A DNA stretch of 64,000 bases from PALSA-505 sp963699015 (lineage in GTDB: Bacteria; Actinomycetota; Actinomycetes; Streptosporangiales; Streptosporangiaceae), in contig CAVOSX010000002.1 of the NCBI GenBank assembly GCA_963699015.1, positions 1,286,628 to 1,350,627 on the forward strand. The letters are read 5' to 3'. Shown here in pieces: positions 41,354 through 49,931 of this stretch. Numbering within the stretch: position 1 is the stretch's first letter; each line of letters opens with the position of its first letter. A program made the translations under genes and the position numbers. The notes under the pieces were generated by a model that had not been told where the DNA came from, did not search any database, and worked only from the letters and a program-made list of their open reading frames with translations.

Positions 41354-43123
41354 ATGGAACGGCAGGCCGGCAGCCTGCTCTCGGTGAATGTAGGCCAGCC
41401 GCGCGATGTGAGCTGGCAGGGCCGTACCGTGCGCACTGCGGTATGGAAGCGGCCGGCTGACGGCCCGCGGCTGGCCCGGCGGCTGAACGTCGATGGCGAC
41501 GGCCAGGGTGACCTGGCCGGCCACGGCGGCGAGCAGCGCGCCGTGTTCGTGTACCAGATCGAGGCGTACCGGTACTGGCAGCAGCAGCTAGGGCGGGACG
41601 ACTTCGAGTACGGCCAGTTCGGCGAGAACTTCACCGTGCGCGGGCTGGCCGACGACGAGGTCTGCATCGGCGATCGGTACCAGATCGGCGAGGCGCTGTT
41701 CGAGGTGACGCAGCCGAGGGTGACCTGCTTCCGGGTCGGCATCCGGCTGAATGACGCCCGGATCCCGGCGCTGCTGGTCTCGCATCACCGGCCCGGCTTT
41801 TACTTCCGGGTACTGCGCGAGGGCGCGGTCCGGGCGGGAGACGAGATCGCCCGGGTGGCCCGCGGCCCGCAGGCCATGACCGTGGCCGAGATAGACGCGC
41901 TGCTGTACCTGCCCGGCCATCCGGCGCAGCAGGTGCGCAGGGCGCTGACGATCCCGGCGCTGTCGGAGGGCTGGAAGGCGTCGTTCCGCGAGCTGGCCAG
42001 CCAGCCGGACGGTGGCCGGGGCGCGGGCAACGCCGGGCTGGCCGCCGCGAGCCCGCCGCCCGCCTGGCCGGGGTTCCGCCCGCTGGCGGTGACGGCGATC
42101 GAGCCGGAGAGCCGGTCGGTGATCTCGCTGCGGCTGGCCGACCCGGCCGGAGCGCCGCTGCCAGCCGCCGGCCCCGGCCAGTTCCTGACCGTCCGGCTGC
42201 AGCCGCAACCGGACCAGCCGCCGCTGCTGCGCAGCTACTCGCTGTCCGGACCGCCGGATGCCGGGTCCTACCGGATCAGCGTGAAGCGCGAGCAGCACGG
42301 CGCGGCCAGCCAGTTCGTGCACGACCACGTGCGGCCAGGTGACCAGCTCGCGGTCGCCGCGCCGCGCGGCACCTTCATCCTGCAGCCGGGCGCGGCACCG
42401 GTGCTGCTGATCAGCGCGGGCGTCGGCGCCACGCCGGTGCTGGCGATGCTGCACGCGCTGGCCGACGCGGAGTCCGGCCGCGAGGTGTGGTGGCTGCACG
42501 GCGCGCGGTGCAGGGCCGAGGAACCGTTCGCGGCCGAGGCGAGGTCACTGCTGGCCAAGCTGCCGCGGGCGCACCGGCACGTCTGCTACAGCCGGCCCGG
42601 CGCTGACGACGTGCCCGGCCGCGACTACCAGTCGGCAGGCCGGCTGTCGGCGGCAGTGCTGACACAGCTGGACCTGCCGCGTGAGGCGCAGGCCTATATC
42701 TGCGGGCCGGCCGGGTTCATGACCGACGTGGCGGCCGCGCTGGCCAGGCTCGGTCTCGGCGGCGGCCAGATCAGGACCGAGATCTTCGGCGCGCGGCCGG
42801 CGCTGACGCCCGGCATCGCGGCAGCGGCCGCGGTGCCGCCGCACCAGCCGGCCGGGTCGCCGGGCACCGGCCCGCAGGTCGCTTTCGCGCGCAGCGGCCT
42901 GACCGCCCGCTGGGACCAGCGCTACGCGAGCCTGCTGGAGCTTGCCGAAGCCTGCGACGTGCCGGTGCGCTGGTCCTGCCGTACCGGCGTGTGCCATACC
43001 TGCGAGTCCGGCCTGGTGTCAGGGGAGGTCGGCTACGCGCCTGACCCGGTCAACGATCCGGCCGACGGTGACGTGCTGATCTGCTGCTCGCAGCCGCGCG
43101 GCGATGTCGCGCTCGACCTGTAG
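41354..43123 (+). CDS. MOSC - ferredoxin-reductase - 2Fe-2S fusion oxidoreductase
   Basis: The product of about 590 residues has three parts. Residues 1-165 form a MOSC/YiiM-like domain (GHGGEQRAVFVYQ, GQFGENFTVRGL, VTQPRVTCFRVG with the candidate Mo-binding Cys). Residues 240-480 form a FAD/NAD(P)H reductase with LRSYSLSGPP, GVGATPVLAMLHAL and YICGPAGFM. The C-terminus (about 505-589) is a plant-type ferredoxin with Cys542, Cys547, Cys550 and Cys578 or 579. The design resembles self-contained molybdenum N-hydroxylate reductases or YcbX-like systems. GTG 41348 could also start translation. It probably reduces an N-oxide or hydroxylamine. Confidence 0.9.
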   Translation: MERQAGSLLSVNVGQPRDVSWQGRTVRTAVWKRPADGPRLARRLNVDGDGQGDLAGHGGEQRAVFVYQIEAYRYWQQQLGRDDFEYGQFGENFTVRGLADDEVCIGDRYQIGEALFEVTQPRVTCFRVGIRLNDARIPALLVSHHRPGFYFRVLREGAVRAGDEIARVARGPQAMTVAEIDALLYLPGHPAQQVRRALTIPALSEGWKASFRELASQPDGGRGAGNAGLAAASPPPAWPGFRPLAVTAIEPESRSVISLRLADPAGAPLPAAGPGQFLTVRLQPQPDQPPLLRSYSLSGPPDAGSYRISVKREQHGAASQFVHDHVRPGDQLAVAAPRGTFILQPGAAPVLLISAGVGATPVLAMLHALADAESGREVWWLHGARCRAEEPFAAEARSLLAKLPRAHRHVCYSRPGADDVPGRDYQSAGRLSAAVLTQLDLPREAQAYICGPAGFMTDVAAALARLGLGGGQIRTEIFGARPALTPGIAAAAAVPPHQPAGSPGTGPQVAFARSGLTARWDQRYASLLELAEACDVPVRWSCRTGVCHTCESGLVSGEVGYAPDPVNDPADGDVLICCSQPRGDVALDL

Positions 43124-43169
43124 GAACGAGCCGGGCCTGCAGCCGTCGGTGACCGCTCCTCATAAACTC

Positions 43170-43187
43170 ATAATGATCTGTCATTAT
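43170..43187. promoter_or_regulatory. ATAATGA-N4-TCATTAT inverted repeat, candidate GntR operator
   Basis: The arms ATAATGA (43170-43176) and TCATTAT (43181-43187) are perfectly complementary and lie about 50 bases upstream of the GntR-type gene in an AT-rich island. The size and form fit a GntR/HutC half-site pair. Confidence 0.6.
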
Positions 43188-43234
43188 TGCTGTCCTAGAC
43201 GTCCGCCTTGGGGCAACATGGGGAGATGCAGCGG

Positions 43235-44086
43235 GTGACGGCTTCGATTCCTGGAGACCAGGACATCGGGTCGCACGCCAGCGGCGACGGCTGGCTGACC
43301 GCGCGTGCGGTGCACCGCGGCTCGTTCGTGCCGCTGCACCGCCAGATCCACGACCTGGTGCGCCAGGAGATCGCCGCTGGCCGCCTCGCCCCCGGGAGCC
43401 GGCTGCCGTCGGAGGGTGCGCTTGCGGAGCAATGGGGCGTCAGCCTCGCGCCCGTCCGCCAGGCCCTCATGCATCTCGCCGCCGAGGGCTACCTTGACCG
43501 GCGCCGGGGGCGAGGGACCTTCGTCCGCCAGCCCAAATTCGAGGAGAAGATCTCGATCCTGTCCAGCTTCACCGGGAGCCACGCCGACCACGGCGACCGC
43601 CTGGAGCTCGTCATGCTCTACAAAGGCCTCGTGCCGCGACGGCCGGAGGCTGCCGCCCTAGGCGGGCGGTCCCGCAAGCTCGTGCTGATCCAGCGCCTCG
43701 CCCGCCTCGAGGCGAGCCCGGTGGCGCTGCTGTCCGCCTACCTGGACCCGGCGCGTTTCCCCGGCCTCGAAGAGCGTGAGCTGGACGGCGGCTCCCTCTA
43801 CCGGACGCTCGACACGGTCTACGGCATCGAGCTCGTCCGCGCGCAGAGCGTCATCGAGGCGGTTCACGCCACTGACGAAGAGGCTGCGTCCCTGGGGGTG
43901 GGAACCGGTGCCATGGTCCTGCGGATGGACTCGGTCACCCACGATCGTGCGGACGAGGCCGTCGAGTTCTCGAAGATCCTGTACCGCGTGGAGCGGTTCC
44001 GCTTCACCTTCGAGAGCCACCGCTTCGACGACCGGATCCTGCATTTCCCGTCACCGGGAGCCAAGGGCGAGGTCCGCAAGAGATGA
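43235..44086 (+). CDS. GntR-family regulator with UTRA domain (HutC type)
   Basis: This 283-residue regulator has a winged helix at about residues 25-95 (VPLHRQIHDLVRQEIAAGRL, GSRLPSEGALAEQWGVSLAP, VRQALMHLAAEGYLDRRRGR) and a C-terminal UTRA ligand-binding domain (from about 110, with LVLIQRLARLEASPVALLS and RMDSVTHDRADEAVEFSKIL). HutC/FrlR-type regulators bind sugar phosphates or catabolic intermediates. GTG 43235 has GGGGAG nine bases upstream; ATG 43226 is an alternative. The stop overlaps the start of the kinase-SIS gene (ATGA), and the inverted repeat at 43170-43187 is a likely autoregulatory site. Confidence 0.93.
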   Translation: MTASIPGDQDIGSHASGDGWLTARAVHRGSFVPLHRQIHDLVRQEIAAGRLAPGSRLPSEGALAEQWGVSLAPVRQALMHLAAEGYLDRRRGRGTFVRQPKFEEKISILSSFTGSHADHGDRLELVMLYKGLVPRRPEAAALGGRSRKLVLIQRLARLEASPVALLSAYLDPARFPGLEERELDGGSLYRTLDTVYGIELVRAQSVIEAVHATDEEAASLGVGTGAMVLRMDSVTHDRADEAVEFSKILYRVERFRFTFESHRFDDRILHFPSPGAKGEVRKR

Positions 44087-46203
44087 CGGAGAACGAGCAC
44101 GTGACGGGCCCCGTGGCGGGCCGGCAGGATCGCGTGGAACACGACGTCGTCGTGGTCGGAAACCTGACGGTCGACGACGTCGTCCACCCAAACGGCGAGA
44201 CCACCATGGCATCGCCCGGCGGCAACACCATCTACGCGGCGACCGGCGCACTGATCTGGGGCCTGTCGGTGGGAGTGGTGGCACGCGTCGGCGCCGACTT
44301 CCCGGTCGCGGCGCTCGACCGCCTCCGCGACGCCGGGCTCGACACCGGCGGGCTGCGCCCGATCGAAGGTCCGACGGTCCGCAACTGGGTGATCTACGAG
44401 CACGACGGGAACCGCAGCTGGGTTTACCGGACGCCGCCGGAGCGTCGCCTCGAGGTGGCTCCGAGCCCCGAGGACATCCCGGCGGGGTGGACCGACCAGA
44501 AGCAGGACCGCGCGCCGGTAGTCCATGTCGCTGCCATGCCCTTCGAGGCCGCCGCCGGCATCGTCGGGCACCTGCGGGCCGAAGGCCGCCGGGCGGTCGT
44601 GACCCTGGATACCCACGAGGACTGGTCGGCCGGGAGGGACGAGGTCCTCGCCCTGGCCCGGCGCGTCGACGTGTTCGTGCCCAGCCACGGGGAACTCGCC
44701 GCCATCTTCGGCTACGACGACCCCGAGCGGGCTTGCCGCGAGCTGCAGGCCGAGGGGGTGGCGACCGTGGTCGTGAAGTGCGGTGAGAAGGGCGCGCTTG
44801 TCGGCACGCCCGGCGGCCAGCCGGTCCGCATCGCGCCCCCCGACGTCGCCGTAGTGGATGCCACCGGCGCCGGCGACACCTTCTGCGGTGGCCTCGCCGC
44901 CGGCCTGGCCGCCGGCGAATCTCTCGTCGCCGCCGCGCAGCGGGGCGCCGCCACCGCGGGAGCCGCCCTAGGGGCCAGCGGCTCGCTGCGCCTGCTCCGC
45001 CGCGCCGGGGTCGCCGAGCGCCTGCGCTCCTGCTACGCGCAGGGAAAGCTGCCTCGGGCCACGCTGCTCCCGAAGCCAGGCGAGGAGGACGACAGCGACG
45101 TGATGGAGCGGGAGATCACGACGATCCCCGCCGTGATCCGGGATCGGCTCGAACTGGCGGACCAGGCGGCGGCGACGGTCGGGCGACTGCGGGAGTCCCG
45201 CATCCGCAATCTCGTCCTTGTAGGGTGCGGCGACTCGAGTTTCGCATGCCAGGCGGCGGCGCTGGCGCTCAACCGGCACTCCGGGCTTCGGGTCCGCTGG
45301 GAACACGCCCTCGACTTCGCCCGGTACGGGGTCCGATACCACCCGAGCGGGACGGCGGTGATAGTCGTCTCCTTCTCCGGTAAAACGGGCAGGACGATCG
45401 AGGCCGCCCGCCAGGCCCGCGCCTTCGGGCATTTGGTGATCGCCCTGACCGGCGCCCCGGACAGCCCGATCGCCAATGTGGCGGACTGCGTCCTGTCCGC
45501 GGAGATCCCTACCTTCGGCTTCTCGCCCGGCACCAGCACCTACACCGCCATGCTCGTCACCCTGCTGACCCTGGCCGCCGAGCTCGGCGCCGACATGGCA
45601 GTCGGCGCAGACGGGCCGGCCAGCCCGGATGCGGTGAGCCACTATGCGAAGGACCTCCAGCGCCTGCCAAGGCTGGCGGAGGAAACCGTTCGCCTGAGCG
45701 AGGGTCCGGCCCATGCCGCCGCCGAGCGGCTGGCCGGGGCCCGGATCATCACCTTCCTCGGCGCCGGGCCCAATGAGGCGAGCGCCAAGTTCGGCGCCGC
45801 CAAGCTGTTCGAGGGGGCCCAGCAGATCGCCCTCGCGACGAACGTCGAGGAGTGGGCGCACGAGCAGTACTTCATCACCCGGCCCGGTGAGCCGGTCGTC
45901 TTGGTGGCGCCCAGTGGCGCGTCGAGCGACCGGGCGGCCGAGATCCTTTCCGAGCTGAACTACATCGAGGCCCTTCCGGTCTTCGTCGGTGACCAGCCGC
46001 CGCCGCTGCCGGCCGTTTTCCTCCCGGTGGCGGCGGGGATCGGCGAGGAGCTGTCCCCCGTGCTCGCGTCAATACCGCTCAGCCAGATCGGCCTGCACCT
46101 CATGAGGCTGAACGGCAAGCGCAGCTACAACTTTCCCGACGACGAGGCACGGCGCGAGCACTACGACACCATCCACCGCGTCACGATCGGCGATCCGGCA
46201 TGA
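44083..46203 (+). CDS. PfkB sugar kinase fused to SIS-domain isomerase/deglycase
   Basis: This 706-residue protein joins two enzymes that are usually separate. Residues 20-310 are a PfkB/ribokinase-type kinase: PGGNTIYAA (45-53), ARVGADFP, DTHEDWS and the anion hole VDATGAGDTFCGG with catalytic Asp265. A linker of about 30 residues (GEEDDSD at 333-339) leads to two SIS domains (about 365-700): GCGDSSFACQAAALAL, VSFSGKTGRTIEAA, FLGAGPNEASAKFGA and NVEEWAHEQYF, where Glu589 or 590 and His593 fall at the acid-base positions of SIS deglycases. Kinase plus deglycase is the logic of fructosamine use (FrlD plus FrlB). An internal ATG at 45103 with GAGGAGG upstream could also allow a separate SIS product. 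Confidence 0.9.
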   Translation: MTENEHVTGPVAGRQDRVEHDVVVVGNLTVDDVVHPNGETTMASPGGNTIYAATGALIWGLSVGVVARVGADFPVAALDRLRDAGLDTGGLRPIEGPTVRNWVIYEHDGNRSWVYRTPPERRLEVAPSPEDIPAGWTDQKQDRAPVVHVAAMPFEAAAGIVGHLRAEGRRAVVTLDTHEDWSAGRDEVLALARRVDVFVPSHGELAAIFGYDDPERACRELQAEGVATVVVKCGEKGALVGTPGGQPVRIAPPDVAVVDATGAGDTFCGGLAAGLAAGESLVAAAQRGAATAGAALGASGSLRLLRRAGVAERLRSCYAQGKLPRATLLPKPGEEDDSDVMEREITTIPAVIRDRLELADQAAATVGRLRESRIRNLVLVGCGDSSFACQAAALALNRHSGLRVRWEHALDFARYGVRYHPSGTAVIVVSFSGKTGRTIEAARQARAFGHLVIALTGAPDSPIANVADCVLSAEIPTFGFSPGTSTYTAMLVTLLTLAAELGADMAVGADGPASPDAVSHYAKDLQRLPRLAEETVRLSEGPAHAAAERLAGARIITFLGAGPNEASAKFGAAKLFEGAQQIALATNVEEWAHEQYFITRPGEPVVLVAPSGASSDRAAEILSELNYIEALPVFVGDQPPPLPAVFLPVAAGIGEELSPVLASIPLSQIGLHLMRLNGKRSYNFPDDEARREHYDTIHRVTIGDPA

Positions 46204-46324
46204 GGGGCGGCCCGGGCGCGAGGGATCTCCCTGCACGGGCAGGGACGCAGACAACCGGGCGGCGTGCCGACGCCGCCGAGGTCCTGTTCGAGCCGTGCAG
46301 GCCGACAGGAGGAGGAAGGCAGCT

Positions 46325-47965
46325 ATGAGCACTACACCTCGTCCGGACGCAGACGCCGCCGCGGAGGTCGCCACCGCGCGCTTCGGCCGGCGCACGTTCC
46401 TTCGCTCCGCCGTGGTGGGCGGCGCCGTCCTGGCAGGGGGCGGCCTGCTCGAAGCCTGCTCATCGGCGGCATCCCCGTCGACCTCGACGGGAGGCAGTGC
46501 GTCGCCACCGAAGAAGGGTGGCAACCTGAGGGTCGGCCTCACCGGCGGCGGCAGCAGCGACACGCTCAACCCCTTTTTCGGGGGCATCAGCGCCATCGGG
46601 ACGGCGCGCGCCCAGCAGCTGTACCAGCCGCTGGTCCAGCTCGCAAACAACGCGCAAATCCAGTACGTGCTCGCCGAGCAGCTCATCCCGAACGGGTCGA
46701 CGTCGAACTGGCACATCAAGCTGAGGAACGGGGTCACCTTCCACAACGGGAAGCCGTTCGGAGCCGACGACGTGATCTACACGCTGCAGACCATCCTCAA
46801 CCCGAAGAAGCCGCTGGGCGGGGCGGCCGTCCTCACCCCGGTCGACATCAAAGGGCTGAAGAAGGTCGACAACCTGACCGTGGAGGTCCCCATGACGACG
46901 CCGTTCGGGAGCTTCCCCGAGCAGCTGGCGGCGTTCTGGTATTTCCTCTACATCGCGCCCAGCGGGTGGACCCAGAAGGACACCCCCAACGGGACCGGGC
47001 CATTTAAGTACAAGAGCTTCACGCCCGGCCAGCAGAGCGTCTTCGTGCGCAACACGAACTACTGGAAGCCGGGCCTGCCTCACCTCGACTCGGTGACGAT
47101 CATAGATTTCCAGGACCCCACCGCCGTCCAGAACGCCCTCGTCAGCAAGGCCATCGACTGTACCGGGCAGCTCACCGGGACCCAGATGAAGATCCTGCAG
47201 ACCACGAGCGGGATCACCGCCGTCCCGTCGCAGACCGGGGCTATCGAGCCGTTCACCATGCGCACGGACACGGCGCCGTTCAAGGACGTCAACGTCCGCC
47301 AGGCCTTCCGGTACATCATCAACCGCCCCGAGTTCATCTCTAAGACCCTGAACGGCTTCGGCTGGGTGGCACACGACGTCACGTCGCCCTACGACCCGGA
47401 TTTCGACAGCTCCCTGCACCGAGAGCAGGACATCGGGCTGGCCCGCAGCCTGCTGAAGAAGGCCGGCTTCGACAACAACCTGACCGTCACCCTCTACACG
47501 TCGCTGGCCGTGAACTCGAGCGCGCTCAGCATGGCGACCCTCTTCAAGCAGCAGGCAAGCGCGGCTGGCGTGACCGTGAACCTGAACCAGGTCAGCCCCA
47601 GCTCGTTCTTCGGGCCGAACTACTACACCAAAGTGCCCTTCTCGCAGATCTACTACAACTACTCGCCCTACCTGTCCCAGGTCGCGCAGACGTTCTTGCC
47701 CACGTCCCCGTTCCCGGAGACGCACTTCGACAACCCGGACTACACGAAGCTCTACAACCAGGCGAACAAGACGTTGAGCGCCAGCGTGCGCAAGGAGATC
47801 CTCTACGAGATGCAGCGCATCGACTTCGACCAGGGGGGCTACATCATCCCGTGCTTCGTGGACTCGCTCGACGCGTACACGTCCAACCTGACCGGCCACC
47901 AGAAGGGGAAGGTCGGCGAGCCACTGGGGAACTTCCCCTTCGAGGACTACTCGTTCCTGTCCTGA
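46325..47965 (+). CDS. Peptide/ureide-type ABC substrate-binding lipoprotein (SBP family 5)
   Basis: This 546-residue precursor has a twin-arginine signal (GRRTFLRS, Arg22-Arg23) and a lipobox LLEAC with Cys45, so it is exported folded and anchored as a lipoprotein. The mature part is a complete family 5 (DppA/OppA) binding protein: NLRVGLTGGGSSDTLNP, WHIKLRNGVTFHNGKPF, DDVIYTLQTILNP and the C-terminal YEMQRIDFDQGGYIIP. Family 5 proteins bind peptides, but also nickel, opines, sugars and other solutes. It is the first gene of a complete importer immediately after the kinase-SIS fusion, and the substrate could be a glycated amino acid or a ureide. Confidence 0.92.
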   Translation: MSTTPRPDADAAAEVATARFGRRTFLRSAVVGGAVLAGGGLLEACSSAASPSTSTGGSASPPKKGGNLRVGLTGGGSSDTLNPFFGGISAIGTARAQQLYQPLVQLANNAQIQYVLAEQLIPNGSTSNWHIKLRNGVTFHNGKPFGADDVIYTLQTILNPKKPLGGAAVLTPVDIKGLKKVDNLTVEVPMTTPFGSFPEQLAAFWYFLYIAPSGWTQKDTPNGTGPFKYKSFTPGQQSVFVRNTNYWKPGLPHLDSVTIIDFQDPTAVQNALVSKAIDCTGQLTGTQMKILQTTSGITAVPSQTGAIEPFTMRTDTAPFKDVNVRQAFRYIINRPEFISKTLNGFGWVAHDVTSPYDPDFDSSLHREQDIGLARSLLKKAGFDNNLTVTLYTSLAVNSSALSMATLFKQQASAAGVTVNLNQVSPSSFFGPNYYTKVPFSQIYYNYSPYLSQVAQTFLPTSPFPETHFDNPDYTKLYNQANKTLSASVRKEILYEMQRIDFDQGGYIIPCFVDSLDAYTSNLTGHQKGKVGEPLGNFPFEDYSFLS

Positions 47966-47978
47966 GGTCGTCGACCCG

Positions 47979-48998
47979 ATGTCGCTGAACACCGCGCTCG
48001 TCTCGGACGTCGCCCCACCTGAACCCAGGGCAACGGCGCAACACCCGGTCACCCGCCTTATCGTCCAGCGCGTCGCCCTGGGCGTGCTGACGCTCTGGGT
48101 GGTCTCCGTGATCATCTTCGCTGCCACGGTGGCCCTCCCCGGGAACGCCGCCACCGCCATCCTCGGTCACTCGGCGACCCCGGCACAGCTGCACGCCCTG
48201 GAAGTGCAACTGCACCTCAACAGGTCGGTATTCGACCAGTACGGCTCCTGGATCGGCGGAATCCTCACCGGTCATCCGGGGAAAAGCCTGGCCAACGGGA
48301 GGCCGGTCTGGAGCATTGTCGGCCCCGCCGCGCTGAACTCTGCCGTGCTGGTGGCCGTGTCCGGCGTTATCGCGAGCATTATCGGCGTATCGCTGGGCGT
48401 GGCGGCGGCCCTGCGTAAGGACTCGCTTTTCGACCACGCCAGCTCGGTGGTCGCGCTAGCCGCGACATCCCTGCCCGAGTTCGTCGTGGCCATCACGCTG
48501 ATCATCCTCTTCTCCACCGTCGTCTGGCACGTGCTCCCGGCAGTCTCCCTGCTGGCCCCGGGCACGTACGCCTGGGCCAACCCCCGCGAACTCATCCTCC
48601 CCGTGGCCACGCTCGTCATCGTGACCGTGCCCTACATCACCCGGATGACGAGGGCGGCGATGGTCGAAGCCCTGGCGTCGGACTACGTCGAGATGGCCCG
48701 ACTCAAGGGGATGCCGGTGCGACGCGTCCTCGTCGTGCACGCCCTGCCCAACGCCGTCGCGCCGGTTGTCCAGGTCCTCGGGCTCACCTTCCTCTACCTG
48801 GCAGGAGGAATCGTGGTAGTTGAGTACGTGTTCGCCTTCCCTGGCATCGGACAGAGCCTGGTCAACGCCGTGACCAACCGCGACGTGCCGGTGATCCAGA
48901 TGATCGTCCTGCTCCTCGCCGGCTTCTACGTCCTCGTAAACATCGTCACGGACGTCGTGGCCCTCCTCGCCACCCCGCGCCGCCGGCTGCCTCGCTAG
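47979..48998 (+). CDS. ABC permease, DppB type
   Basis: This 339-residue permease has six membrane segments and the DppB pattern: an N-terminal VQRVALGVLTLWVVSVIIF, the loop LPGNAATAILGHSATPAQ, YVEMARLKGMPVRRVLVVHA as EAA loop, and LTFLYLAGGIVVVEYVFAFP with PGIGQSLVNAV at the C-terminus. It starts 13 bases after the binding-protein stop. It forms the membrane channel with the following DppC-type subunit. Confidence 0.93.
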   Translation: MSLNTALVSDVAPPEPRATAQHPVTRLIVQRVALGVLTLWVVSVIIFAATVALPGNAATAILGHSATPAQLHALEVQLHLNRSVFDQYGSWIGGILTGHPGKSLANGRPVWSIVGPAALNSAVLVAVSGVIASIIGVSLGVAAALRKDSLFDHASSVVALAATSLPEFVVAITLIILFSTVVWHVLPAVSLLAPGTYAWANPRELILPVATLVIVTVPYITRMTRAAMVEALASDYVEMARLKGMPVRRVLVVHALPNAVAPVVQVLGLTFLYLAGGIVVVEYVFAFPGIGQSLVNAVTNRDVPVIQMIVLLLAGFYVLVNIVTDVVALLATPRRRLPR

Positions 48999-49001
48999 AT
49001 C

Positions 49002-49931
49002 ATGACCACCGCACCCGACATCACAGTGTCCGTGCCACAGTCGCGGCGTCACCGGGGATGGACGGCCATCGTCCGCCAGGCTGCGTCGCTGCCGAGGGGC
49101 AGGTTCGGCCTGGGGGTGGTGGGGGTCGTCGTGGCCGTCGCCGCGGTCGGACCCTTCGTGGTCCCCCACTCGCCCACCGCTAGCATCGTCGCCCCGTTCT
49201 CCGGCCCTTCCAGCCAGGCCCTCCTCGGCGGGGACGTGCTGGGGCGCGACGTGCTCTCCCGGGTGCTCGCCGGAGGCTGGGTGCTCCTGGGGATGGCGGC
49301 CGCCGCCACCGCGCTCGGAGTGGGTCTCGGGACGGCGATCGGCATCGCCGCCGGCTACCTCCAGGGCCGCCCGGACGGGATCATCATGCGTACCGTCGAC
49401 GTATTCCTCGCTTTCCCCCAGTTGGTGTTCGCGCTGCTGCTGGTATCGATCATCGGCCCGACGGTGTGGCTGACCATCCTGGCGGTGGGTCTCTCACACG
49501 CCCCGCAGGTAGCCCGCGTGATGCGCTCGGCAACCCTGGACGTCTCCGAACGGGACTTCGTGAAGGCGACCGAACTGCTCGGCGTGAAGCGTCGGCGGAT
49601 CATGGCCGAGGAGATCCTGCCCAATCTGGTCAGCCCGCTCATGGTGGAGATCGGGCTGCGGCTCACCTACTCCATCGTCATCATCGCCGGGTTGTCGTTC
49701 CTCGGGTTCGGCCAGCCACCGCCATCGCCGAACTGGGGCATCATGATCAACGAGAACCGCCAGGGGCTAGTGCTCAACCCGTGGGCGGTGGTGGTCCCCG
49801 CCATCCTGATCGCCCTGCTCACCATCGGCGCCAGCACCTTCACCGATGCCGTGGCCAGGGTGAGCATCGGGATCGACCGCAAGGCGGAGGCGGGCGCCCT
49901 GCCGGCTCTCATCGTGGGCGAGGAGCCGTGA
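49002..49931 (+). CDS. ABC permease, DppC type
   Basis: This 309-residue permease begins four bases after the DppB-type stop. It has the family N-terminal helix (GLGVVGVVVAVAAVGPFVV), GGDVLGRDVLSRVLAGGW, the EAA loop DFVKATELLGVKRRRIMAEE and the C-terminal LSFLGFGQPPPSPNWG. Six membrane segments are expected. The gene is followed by the two ATPase genes of the same importer. Confidence 0.93.
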   Translation: MTTAPDITVSVPQSRRHRGWTAIVRQAASLPRGRFGLGVVGVVVAVAAVGPFVVPHSPTASIVAPFSGPSSQALLGGDVLGRDVLSRVLAGGWVLLGMAAAATALGVGLGTAIGIAAGYLQGRPDGIIMRTVDVFLAFPQLVFALLLVSIIGPTVWLTILAVGLSHAPQVARVMRSATLDVSERDFVKATELLGVKRRRIMAEEILPNLVSPLMVEIGLRLTYSIVIIAGLSFLGFGQPPPSPNWGIMINENRQGLVLNPWAVVVPAILIALLTIGASTFTDAVARVSIGIDRKAEAGALPALIVGEEP

